5,390 bases of DNA from an uncultured Chthoniobacterales bacterium (GCA_934667795.1 CAKUMP010000171.1:1-5390), one strand, 5' to 3'; positions 1 to 5,126 are shown, counted from the stretch's first letter. Translations and numbers: made by a program. The notes: a model not told the origin generated them from the sequence alone.

Positions 1-359
1 ATGAGGTCCGTAACGTAAGGGAGGGCTGACTGATAAACCTGCGCACCTCCGGAAATCACCAGTTCCGTTGCCCGGTGGCGCTGGGCGAGGGTAAGAGCTT
101 CTGGAAGGGACGATGCCGTTAATGTCGGGATGGCAAAAGAAGCGGGCGCAGAACGGGTTAAAACAATGGGGGTTTGAGTGGTGAACCATCCTTGCATCTG
201 ATGGAAAGTGATGCGACCAATCAGCATGAATTTATGCTGCGTAAATGCCCGGAAATGACGGGTGTCCCGAGGGAGAGACCAGGGGATTTTCCCCTGGTCT
301 GCAAGTGTGTAATCAGATCCCAAGGCGACAATGAGTGAGACTCGCACTGGGACGATCAT
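1..359 (-). CDS. folA: Dihydrofolate reductase, N-terminal 119 residues (3' end cut by window edge)
   Basis: The enzyme reduces dihydrofolate to tetrahydrofolate with NADPH in the cytoplasm. Visible in order are the first strand VSLIVALG (residues 7-14), the Met20-loop segment GKIPW (23-27), SLPRDTRHF (28-36) with Asp32 at the position of the catalytic acid, the NADPH-binding MLIGRITF (45-52), PIVLTRS (64-70) and VISGGAQVYQ (101-110). About 119 of a usual 160-170 residues are present. The ATG at 359 is chosen because the frame is open only nine codons further upstream and these hold no better start; no Shine-Dalgarno sequence is visible. It follows the lipoprotein gene by 27 nt and may share its transcript. 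Odd: the segment that normally carries LPGR before the NIVLT strand reads FTTQTPIVLT, so the conserved arginine that binds the folate glutamate carboxylate (Arg57 in E. coli) aligns with Gln62. Family assignment is firm; normal substrate affinity is less certain. Confidence 0.88.
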   Translation of the reverse strand, partial: MIVPVRVSLIVALGSDYTLADQGKIPWSLPRDTRHFRAFTQHKFMLIGRITFHQMQGWFTTQTPIVLTRSAPASFAIPTLTASSLPEALTLAQRHRATELVISGGAQVYQSALPYVTDL

Positions 360-386
360 ATCTGAAATACGATGCGCTTTGTGAAA

Positions 387-791
387 TCAGGGATTTACAA
401 AACGGCCATTGGTGGAAGGGTCGATGACCACAGCACCTGATGGATAGCCGCGTACGTCAATCAGGTTATAAGGACGGTAGGGGCTGTAAACGTACCCTTT
501 TTGATTGGATTTACGTCCGTATGGGTAATCGGTTTCGGCCCGATAAGGGGTATTGGTTGTATTGGCTTTTTGGTTTTCCTGAACCAGAGCCCCAACTAAT
601 GCTCCTGTTGCAGCACCAATCCCGGCGCCTACCGCCGCACTGCGAACATCATTCCCAACAATTCCACCCACAATCGCTCCCCCACCTGCTCCATATGCAG
701 CCCCCTGGCCAACTGGAGATTCACAAGAACTAAGAGCAAATGTCGCTGAAATTGCGGTTATTCCTAATGTAAAACGATTGAATATCTTCAT
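387..791 (-). CDS. Glycine-zipper lipoprotein, 134 aa
   Basis: A predicted lipoprotein attached to the cell envelope; its precise function is unknown. From the ATG at 791 the protein starts MKIFNRF, with a hydrophobic signal segment (about 8-20) and a lipobox ALSSC, making Cys23 the lipidation site. Residues 28-70 are a glycine/alanine-rich zipper with GxxxG spacing in two halves split by GNDVRSAA (46-53), typical of glycine-zipper envelope proteins that insert into or pack against membranes. After a polar linker (71-100) comes a Tyr/Pro-rich tail with SPYRPYN and IDVRGYPSG, ending in a DPSTNGRF segment. I recall such tails from verrucomicrobial lipoproteins, but did not check. An in-frame TTG at 809 would add six residues. 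The ATG gives a cleaner signal peptide, although its AGGAG lies only one base upstream, unusually close. Possibly co-transcribed with folA. Confidence 0.85.
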   Translation of the reverse strand: MKIFNRFTLGITAISATFALSSCESPVGQGAAYGAGGGAIVGGIVGNDVRSAAVGAGIGAATGALVGALVQENQKANTTNTPYRAETDYPYGRKSNQKGYVYSPYRPYNLIDVRGYPSGAVVIDPSTNGRFVNP

Positions 792-798
792 ACTCCTC

Positions 799-828
799 AG
801 TATAAGCAACTCCCATTCCCAAAAGCAA
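799..828 (-). promoter_or_regulatory. Possible promoter of the lipoprotein gene
   Basis: On the minus strand a TATACT box (804-799) matches the -10 consensus at five of six bases. A TTGCTT (828-823) lies 18 nt upstream as a weak -35. The predicted transcript start would fall at or next to the ATG at 791, implying a leaderless or nearly leaderless message. The match could be chance in this short intergenic stretch. Confidence 0.25.
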
Positions 829-847
829 TCAGAACCACAGAAAATAG

Positions 848-1696
848 TTAAAACGGGAGGAAGGATCTGAGGAGGGTTTGGCAGAGGATGGCGACTTTTT
901 TTGCTTTTGAAATGCGATAGAAGTTCTGGAGGACGTGGAAAGAATCTTGTTCCATTTCGAGGAGAAGACGGAAATAGACGTTTTTCATGATTTCTGCGGG
1001 GGCGACGGACCGACGATCGCAGGCGGGGAGAAGGGTTTGACAGTTTTTATAATGTGCATGCGCTTTTTCTGCCATGTGGGTCATGAGACGAATGAAATCA
1101 GGGGATTCTTTGCCGGAGGCGATGGTTTCTTCAGTGACATTAAACCGACCCATTTCGTCCTGGGGAAGATAGATGCGCTTTTCGTTCGCATAATCTTTTC
1201 CAACATCACGGATGATATTGGTTACTTGAAGCGCGTAGCCAAGTTCGAGCGCGTATTTTTCGGTGTCAGGATTTTTGTATCCGAAAATTCTTACGATGAC
1301 GAGCCCGACGGTGGAAGCGACTTTATAGCAATAGCTGAGCAGGTCCTGATAGGTGGAGATACGCGCGGGGGTGAGGTCGGACTCGACGCCATCGATAAGC
1401 TCCAGAAAGAGTCGGTGGGGGATATTGTAGGTGGCGGCGACTTGTAGAAGTGCGGTAGGAAGTGCAGGATCCTGAGGCGTAGGGGACTGAATCCAGGTTT
1501 TCCATTCGTCGAGACGAGCCTGTTTTTCAGCAATGGGCATGTCCGGGTCGTCGGCAATATCATCTACGACACGACAGAATGCGTAGTAAATATTCATGTC
1601 GAGACGTTTTTGTTTGGGGAGGATTCGGAACGCCATGGTAAAACTGGAGTTACTGGCGTTGGTGATTTCTATAGCTTGGTTTTGGGCAACAGACAT
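848..1696 (-). CDS. hpnD: Squalene/phytoene synthase family enzyme, HpnD type (presqualene diphosphate synthase), 282 aa
   Basis: This family condenses two prenyl diphosphates head-to-head. HpnD makes presqualene diphosphate from two farnesyl diphosphates, the first step of the HpnD-HpnC-HpnE route to squalene for hopanoids. Seen: YYAFCRVVDDIADD (37-50) holds the first aspartate-rich metal site (Asp45, Asp46, Asp49). YCYKVASTVG (122-131) and RIFGY (136-140) are family blocks. ALQVTNIIRDVGKD (155-168) holds the second metal site (Asp164, Asp168), followed by RIYLPQDEM (174-182). Length is normal for the family, and the wording of these blocks is nearer HpnD than CrtB or the eukaryotic-type enzyme. 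Phytoene or diapophytoene synthase cannot be excluded without a tree. The ATG lies 2 nt after the stop of the ABC ATPase gene and has no Shine-Dalgarno sequence, so translation is probably coupled to it. No hpnC, hpnE or cyclase gene is in the window. Confidence 0.92.
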   Translation of the reverse strand: MSVAQNQAIEITNASNSSFTMAFRILPKQKRLDMNIYYAFCRVVDDIADDPDMPIAEKQARLDEWKTWIQSPTPQDPALPTALLQVAATYNIPHRLFLELIDGVESDLTPARISTYQDLLSYCYKVASTVGLVIVRIFGYKNPDTEKYALELGYALQVTNIIRDVGKDYANEKRIYLPQDEMGRFNVTEETIASGKESPDFIRLMTHMAEKAHAHYKNCQTLLPACDRRSVAPAEIMKNVYFRLLLEMEQDSFHVLQNFYRISKAKKVAILCQTLLRSFLPF

Positions 1697-1698
1697 GG

Positions 1699-2400
1699 TT
1701 ATGAAGATGACGAGGAAGGATTAGGGCAGATGGTGCCATTGTCAAGATGGATGACTTTGAAATGAAAAAATGGGGGAGCGGCAGTGGAGGTGGAAATGAT
1801 GGTGAAGTGGTATTGGGAAGCCAGTTGGAAGAGGAGTTGAAGAAAAGGGCTGTGGTCAGAAGCAGGCAGCAATGGCATGGGGTCTTCCAGAAGAAGAAGT
1901 TTAGGATGATGGGCGATCGCCCGGGCGAGTGCGATACGGTACTGAAGTTCAATCGTGAGTTCTTCTGCAGGGGTGCTGAGCAATGCCAGCAGATCCATGG
2001 ACTCCAGAACCGATTCTGTCTGGGATTTAATAGTATCTACATCTGCTTCCGGTGTTTTCAGAAAGGGGAGCGCGATGTTTTCTGCTACAGATAAATCCGG
2101 GAGAAGATGAGGGGCTGAAAAAACAACCCCCATGAAACGGGAGCGAAGTGCTGCACGCTTTTCTTCGGAAAGCGAATGTGCGGGATGAGAAAATACCGTG
2201 ATCTCACCGCTGTCGGGAGCAAAGAAAAGTCCGATCAAATGCAACAGAAGCGATTTTCCGGATTCCGGCGCTCCCGTGAGCAGGGTGTGTTCGTGCGGAA
2301 GAATAGACAGGTTGATATTTAAAAGCTGTGTCTTCTGAGGGTACCCAAAAGATTGTTCATGAGAAACATTCTGAAGGGAAATGATGGGAGGAGCTGACAT
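1699..2400 (-). CDS. ABC-type ATPase, LolD/MacB-like, with degenerate catalytic motifs, 233 aa
   Basis: The fold is that of an ABC transporter ATP-binding subunit and the length fits the LolD/MacB group. Walker A is intact (GAPESGKS, 43-50). The block FMGVVFSAPHLLPDLSVAENIALP-like (89-112) matches the family's Q-loop region, but the Q-loop glutamine is Ser95. The signature LSGGQ is LTIEL (148-152), although the following QYRIALARAIAHHP (153-166) is typical. Walker B ends LLLLEDP (168-174), so the usual Asp-Glu order is reversed. The switch histidine is absent from IISTSTAA (201-208). ATP binding is plausible, while normal hydrolysis is doubtful. The C-terminus is a run of five serines written with four different codons. 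Its stop is 2 nt before hpnD. A 97-nt gap separates it from the upstream membrane protein gene, and no FtsX/MacB-like permease is visible. No Shine-Dalgarno sequence precedes the ATG. Confidence 0.85.
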   Translation of the reverse strand: MSAPPIISLQNVSHEQSFGYPQKTQLLNINLSILPHEHTLLTGAPESGKSLLLHLIGLFFAPDSGEITVFSHPAHSLSEEKRAALRSRFMGVVFSAPHLLPDLSVAENIALPFLKTPEADVDTIKSQTESVLESMDLLALLSTPAEELTIELQYRIALARAIAHHPKLLLLEDPMPLLPASDHSPFLQLLFQLASQYHFTIISTSTAAPPFFHFKVIHLDNGTICPNPSSSSS

Positions 2401-2485
2401 GGAAAAGATAAAGTTGGTGATTCAACTTATAGGATACATGGAATAAGCCGAGTTTAAAGCTTCAGAATATTTTTTAAAAAGGAAC

Positions 2486-2506
2486 GCTCTAGAAATGCTC
2501 TAGAAA
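2486..2506 (-). repeat. 11-nt tandem duplication forming a hairpin across a stop codon
   Basis: The 10-mer gctctagaaa occurs twice with one base between (2486-2495, 2497-2506). Each copy contains the palindrome tctaga (2488-2493, 2499-2504), so the two can pair into a 6-bp stem with a 5-base loop. The right copy contains the stop codon of the membrane protein gene. On the minus strand the stem is followed, after a few bases, by CCTTTTT, which makes it a weak terminator candidate. Confidence 0.5.
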
Positions 2507-3687
2507 GCCGCCGATTTGAGCGGTTTGCCGGGGTGAGAAGAAATCTGTTTGCAGAGTGAAACCCAGGTGGCAAGAAACCATGCCAGGAAAAATAATGAAA
2601 GGATTTGAAACGGGATAGAGGCCAGATGGAGAAAGAGTGAGTCAGGTGGACAGCCGATTTGCACAATCGCAAGAGACGAAAACGCAATCAATAGATGCAC
2701 TACAAGCAGAAATAAAAATTGAAGATAGGTGGGGAAGTCCGTACGCAGGAAATGGAAATTTTGTTTAAATGCTTCGCGAAGCGACAGGTTATGAAAAATG
2801 AGAAGGTAATGCATGAACGGGAAAAGCAATGTGACGCTCGCAAGAAAAGGAACAGAAAATTTTTGAATGAAATGGAGTGGTGCTACAGGAAATGTTTCCG
2901 CAAAGAAAAGTGGAAGCAGCAGTGGAATAAGAATGAAAACGATGACTGCCGACACCTGACACATCGCCCATTTGAGGACAGAGGGCAGACGTTTTAAAGT
3001 GAAAGAAAAAATTTCTCTGGAGGTGCGACTGGCTCCGGAAATCCAGATAAATGCGATGATCAGCATGGCAATCTGGATTCCGGTTCCGAGGATGAATTCG
3101 AAAAGTTCGGAAAAATGGCTGATAAAAATAAAGCTGTTGAACTGGATGCTCGAAAAAGAGAGGCTGGGATGCAGCAGGAGCAGAAAAAAACTGGGTTTGA
3201 AGAGTGCTGCGAGTGCCGTAATCAAACTCAGAGGGTACAGAATCCAGAATGCGCGAGGGAAATGTTTCCGTAGCCCCTGACGAGTTTTGGTTTGCGACTT
3301 TTTAAAGTTAAAAAGATAAAGTAATGCCAGGATTGAGGACGCAGGAAATACCGGGGTAATAAAAGCGTACAGCGAAGAGGTCGCCTCCAGCATCGGTTGT
3401 AATGCGGCAAGAAAAAGTTCAGGCGGATGAGGAAAGGAAAAATGAAAATCCAGAAAGTTTTCCCGAAAAAAATCCGGTACAATTGCACTCTTGATTAAAA
3501 GAATGAGGACTTGAAAAAGGGTATAAATCAGGGAACACGCTAACGGGAGGGTGAAAAGAACAGGGAATTTTGCAAGAATGCGGATTCCATCCAGAAGAGC
3601 GGGTTTCAGTGGGGAGAAAAAAACGAGAAGCCACCAGCCGAGAATGAGCGTTGCCAGACAAATCCAGGGATAGATTGCGGGCGACAT
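2500..3687 (-). CDS. Polytopic inner-membrane protein of unknown function, 395 aa
   Basis: I do not recognise a named family. The protein is very hydrophobic, with about nine membrane segments: roughly 5-25, 41-66, 106-127, 146-173, 193-217, 239-263, 279-300, 320-344 and 354-378. The polar parts between them are short and basic, e.g. FNFKKSQTKTRQGLRKHF (126-143) and SGASRTSREIF (217-227). The segment NLSLREAFKQNFHFLRTDFP (300-319) before a long helix recalls the 'LREAlrrsfrllr' pattern of YciC- and GPDPase_memb-like proteins; this is a resemblance only. It has no ABC-permease coupling helix that I can identify. The ATG at 3687 puts the first helix at residue 5, which is sensible; no Shine-Dalgarno sequence is present. 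It starts 14 nt after the Dabb gene and so is probably in the same operon. The ABC ATPase follows after 97 nt, so a functional pair is possible but unproven. Confidence 0.78.
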   Translation of the reverse strand: MSPAIYPWICLATLILGWWLLVFFSPLKPALLDGIRILAKFPVLFTLPLACSLIYTLFQVLILLIKSAIVPDFFRENFLDFHFSFPHPPELFLAALQPMLEATSSLYAFITPVFPASSILALLYLFNFKKSQTKTRQGLRKHFPRAFWILYPLSLITALAALFKPSFFLLLLHPSLSFSSIQFNSFIFISHFSELFEFILGTGIQIAMLIIAFIWISGASRTSREIFSFTLKRLPSVLKWAMCQVSAVIVFILIPLLLPLFFAETFPVAPLHFIQKFSVPFLASVTLLFPFMHYLLIFHNLSLREAFKQNFHFLRTDFPTYLQFLFLLVVHLLIAFSSLAIVQIGCPPDSLFLHLASIPFQILSLFFLAWFLATWVSLCKQISSHPGKPLKSAAF

Positions 3688-3701
3688 AGGTGAGAGGGAG
3701 G

Positions 3702-4019
3702 TTACGAGTAGCGAACGTCTTTGCCCGGTTCCATTTCATAATCCAGAACCAGTGCTTCAGCGACGTTGGGTTTGATCAGTTCTTCCACAAATTTTACATG
3801 AATCGGGTCTTCCTGATACATGTACAGTTTTTCCATGGATTCAAAATCCATCGCGAGAAAAAACGGCCACTGGTTGTTATCGGAAATCCGTTTTCCACAT
3901 TTGAGATTGAGCACAACAGGAATTTTGAGGAGTTGAATGCGGGTTTGCATCATAAGCTCCTCAATATGCGACTCAGGAATTTCGGGCTTCAGCCGGAAAA
4001 GAACGATGTGGTGAACCAT
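3702..4019 (-). CDS. Dabb (stress-responsive alpha/beta barrel) domain protein, 105 aa
   Basis: A small single-domain protein of the Dabb family, ferredoxin-like folds that usually form dimeric barrels. Members range from plant stress proteins to polyketide cyclase-like enzymes, and most bacterial ones have no assigned reaction. The match is clear: opening strand MVHHIVLFRLKPE (1-13), helix IEELMMQTRIQLLKIP (19-34), second strand with LNLKCGKRIS (37-46), FFLAMDFESMEKLYMYQEDPIHVKF (53-77) with His74 at the usual position, and the final LVLDYE strand (90-95). It covers the whole domain at the family's normal length. The ATG at 4019 places the first strand at the N-terminus as expected; no Shine-Dalgarno sequence is seen. 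It is preceded by a 169-nt gap from nuoA and followed by the membrane protein gene after 14 nt, making it the likely first gene of that unit. Confidence 0.9.
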   Translation of the reverse strand: MVHHIVLFRLKPEIPESHIEELMMQTRIQLLKIPVVLNLKCGKRISDNNQWPFFLAMDFESMEKLYMYQEDPIHVKFVEELIKPNVAEALVLDYEMEPGKDVRYS

Positions 4020-4037
4020 TTTCTTGAATAGGTAAGG

Positions 4038-4043
4038 ATTTTA
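4038..4043 (-). promoter_or_regulatory. -10-like box before the Dabb gene
   Basis: TAAAAT on the minus strand matches the -10 consensus at five of six bases and would start a transcript about 12 nt before the ATG at 4019. No good -35 is found: the best is TTACCG with a 19-nt spacer. A short dyad ggata-8 nt-tatcc (4058-4075) overlaps the region where a -35 would lie and could be an operator half-site pair or chance. Confidence 0.25.
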
Positions 4044-4090
4044 AGCTGCGTGTGATGGGATACGGTAAGATATCCGAAAATATATTTGGG

Positions 4091-4126
4091 TATTTTTAAG
4101 GCTGGATGAAGTTTAATTTAAAAATA
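4091..4126. repeat. 9-bp A/T inverted repeat between nuoA and the Dabb gene
   Basis: A perfect inverted repeat, tatttttaa (4091-4099) and ttaaaaata (4118-4126), is separated by 18 nt. The stem is purely A/T, so it would be weak as an RNA hairpin. It may act as a 3' end for the nuoA transcript, as a protein-binding site upstream of the Dabb gene, or be a by-product of A/T richness. The rest of this 169-nt gap shows no reading frame I can support. Confidence 0.4.
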
Positions 4127-4171
4127 TCAAAAGTGCAGATAAATCCAGGTTTGGTTCAGGAGGGATATGTG

Positions 4172-4199
4172 GGAAGACGGGTTTCGACTCATGTCTTCC
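4172..4199 (-). repeat. 7-bp inverted repeat overlapping the nuoA stop codon
   Basis: GGAAGAC at the end of nuoA (4199-4193 on the minus strand) is complementary to GTCTTCC just downstream (4178-4172), with a 14-nt loop that contains the stop codon. No run of T follows, so it is not a standard intrinsic terminator. It could still protect the 3' end of the nuoA message. Confidence 0.35.
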
Positions 4200-4566
4200 A
4201 GTTGAACACTCCTTTTTTGAGTGCATACAGGTAACCCACAAAAAGGATCGAAACAAAGCTGAGCATGCTCCAGAGAATCATGGCTCCGCCTGGTCCCGTA
4301 ATATATTCGCGGAATACCAGTGCCCATGGGTACATGAAGACAACTTCAATGTCGAAAAGAATGAAAAGCATGGCAACCAGGTAAAACTTGATAGCAAACC
4401 GTGGGTGCGAATCTCTTCCTTCTGGCAGCATCCCGCATTCGTAAGGAGTGTCTTTAATCGCGTTACGGCGAGCAGAACGTCCCAGTGCAACAGAACCAAA
4501 TAAGGCGCCGGCAGCAAATCCGATTCCAACAAGTGCCTGCAGTAAAATGGGTAAAAAGTCTTCCAT
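4189..4566 (-). CDS. nuoA: NADH-quinone oxidoreductase subunit A (complex I), 125 aa
   Basis: NuoA is a small core subunit of the membrane arm of proton-pumping complex I, next to the quinone site. Three membrane helices are visible (about 6-28, 58-83, 95-115). Between the first two lies the family signature DTPYECGMLPEG (39-50) with Cys44, followed by RFAIKFYLVAMLFILFDIE-type sequence (56-74) with the conserved acids Asp72 and Glu74, then the MYPWA block (78-82) and a C-terminus KKGVFNW (117-123). Length and all signature residues are normal, so the gene looks functional. The ATG at 4566 is preceded by GGAAAG, a modest ribosome site four bases upstream. The gene is isolated: no nuoB follows, and the next gene is an unrelated Dabb protein. 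A strong terminator lies about 90 nt upstream, so its promoter must be within 4567-4657. A TTGATT (4604-4599) is present there, but no convincing -10 at the right distance. Confidence 0.96.
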   Translation of the reverse strand: MEDFLPILLQALVGIGFAAGALFGSVALGRSARRNAIKDTPYECGMLPEGRDSHPRFAIKFYLVAMLFILFDIEVVFMYPWALVFREYITGPGGAMILWSMLSFVSILFVGYLYALKKGVFNWKT

Positions 4567-4619
4567 ATCTTTCCAAACTAGCAGGAAGTAAAGGGGAGAA
4601 TCAAGAGGGAACCATAGAT

Positions 4620-4641
4620 AAATGGAGGTTTTTTGCCATTT
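4620..4641. repeat. 6-bp inverted repeat in the nuoA upstream region
   Basis: aaatgg (4620-4625) and ccattt (4636-4641) form a dyad with a 10-nt loop between the upstream terminator and nuoA. It could be an operator or a leader hairpin, depending on where transcription starts. It is short enough to be chance. Confidence 0.3.
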
Positions 4642-4657
4642 TCACATTTTTAAGCAG

Positions 4658-4716
4658 AAAAAGGAAGGCGCCCATAAGGTAGATAACCGGATGACCAGTA
4701 CTACCTGCATGGGCGC
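4658..4716 (-). terminator. Strong intrinsic terminator after the winged-helix gene
   Basis: On the minus strand an 8-bp stem GCGCCCAT/ATGGGCGC (4716-4709 with 4675-4668) encloses a 5-bp stem GGTAG/CTACC (4705-4701 with 4682-4678). That in turn encloses ACTGG/CCGGT (4699-4695 with 4690-4686, one G-U pair) closed by a TCAT loop. Small internal loops separate the three segments. One base after the stem comes TTCC and then five T (4662-4658). It begins about 46 nt beyond the stop of the 94-residue gene and isolates it from nuoA. The length and the regular internal loops are more elaborate than usual for a terminator. Confidence 0.85.
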
Positions 4717-4762
4717 AGATGAATTTCGTCTATTTGATCAGTTCTTTAAGAAATCAAAAATA

Positions 4763-5047
4763 TCAGTTTGTTTTTTGCAGACTGGCTGCGAGAGCCTCTG
4801 CATGACCTGTATATTTTTTACCTTCTTTCTGAACCAGACCTCGTGCTACAAGATTCTGAAGTTTTTCGTACGCGCGCAGCCGGAGCATTTCTTCGCCCCC
4901 GCTTGCTGCGTTCCGACTCTTCAGATTCTCGTGAACGATGTCAAATAGTTTTGGAAATTCCAGATCGGAGGTATTCGACAGAGCGGAAATAATTTCCTCT
5001 GTAACGAGATCCGGAACACGACGTGAAAAAGCACTTTTCCTTTGCAT
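4763..5047 (-). CDS. Small predicted winged-helix protein, 94 aa
   Basis: No named family is recognised. The protein is helical, with a conserved-looking core: a first helix region PDLVTEEIISALSN (12-25), then FPKLFDIVHENLKSRN (31-46), a long helix EEMLRLRAYEKLQNLVARG (52-70), and LVQKEGKKYTG (71-81). A helix followed by LVxxGLVxKxGKKY is the usual look of the recognition helix and wing of a winged helix-turn-helix domain, so DNA binding is a reasonable but unproven guess. There is no signal peptide or membrane segment. The ATG at 5047 is chosen because AGGTG (5059-5055) sits 7 nt upstream, the best ribosome site in the window. An in-frame TTG at 5074 would add nine residues overlapping that site. 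The gene has its own upstream -10-like box and a strong terminator, so it is probably monocistronic, and the upstream palindrome could be its own operator. Confidence 0.82.
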   Translation of the reverse strand: MQRKSAFSRRVPDLVTEEIISALSNTSDLEFPKLFDIVHENLKSRNAASGGEEMLRLRAYEKLQNLVARGLVQKEGKKYTGHAEALAASLQKTN

Positions 5048-5053
5048 AGCCAA

Positions 5054-5080
5054 GCACCTAACATAACACAACAAAATATA
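5054..5080 (-). promoter_or_regulatory. -10-like box and ribosome binding site of the winged-helix gene
   Basis: TATATT (5080-5075) is a good -10 match. It would start transcription near 5068, about 20 nt before the ATG at 5047, leaving AGGTG (5059-5055) in the leader at an ideal 7-nt spacing. No clear -35 hexamer is seen; the region where it would lie is A/T-rich and falls inside the 5088-5126 inverted repeat. Confidence 0.4.
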
Positions 5081-5087
5081 AAAGCTA

Positions 5088-5126
5088 ATGAAAACCTCTA
5101 AATTTATTAAAATCAGGTGTTTTCAT
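5088..5126. repeat. 8-bp inverted repeat upstream of the winged-helix gene
   Basis: atgaaaac (5088-5095) and gttttcat (5119-5126) are perfect inverted copies separated by 23 A/T-rich bases. Half-site centres are 31 bp apart, about three helical turns, so both would face the same side of the DNA. They cover the -35 and upstream part of the promoter suggested at 5075-5080. Possible operator; a hairpin at the 3' end of the upstream gene is less likely because no T run follows on the minus strand. Confidence 0.45.

Noticed and set aside
360..386. Lipoprotein and folA are in the same reading frame, separated only by a TGA and nine codons
   Set aside because: A readthrough fusion of a lipoprotein to a cytoplasmic enzyme makes no biological sense. 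Same-frame neighbours occur one time in three by chance.
440..733. 97-residue open frame on the plus strand
   Set aside because: It lies antisense to the glycine-zipper lipoprotein, its translation is rich in His, Gln and Pro with no domain, and it has no sensible upstream signals.
935..1447. 170-residue open frame on the plus strand
   Set aside because: It is antisense to hpnD, and its composition (Gly, Asp, Phe) follows from the opposite strand's codons. hpnD has full family motifs.
1699..1716. Run of five serine codons at the end of the ATPase, possibly a slippage tract
   Set aside because: Four different serine codons are used, so there is no homopolymer or simple repeat on which to slip.
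1914..1923. ggcgatcgcc, the core of the cyanobacterial HIP1 palindrome
   Set aside because: It occurs once only and sits inside the ATPase coding sequence; nothing else suggests cyanobacteria.
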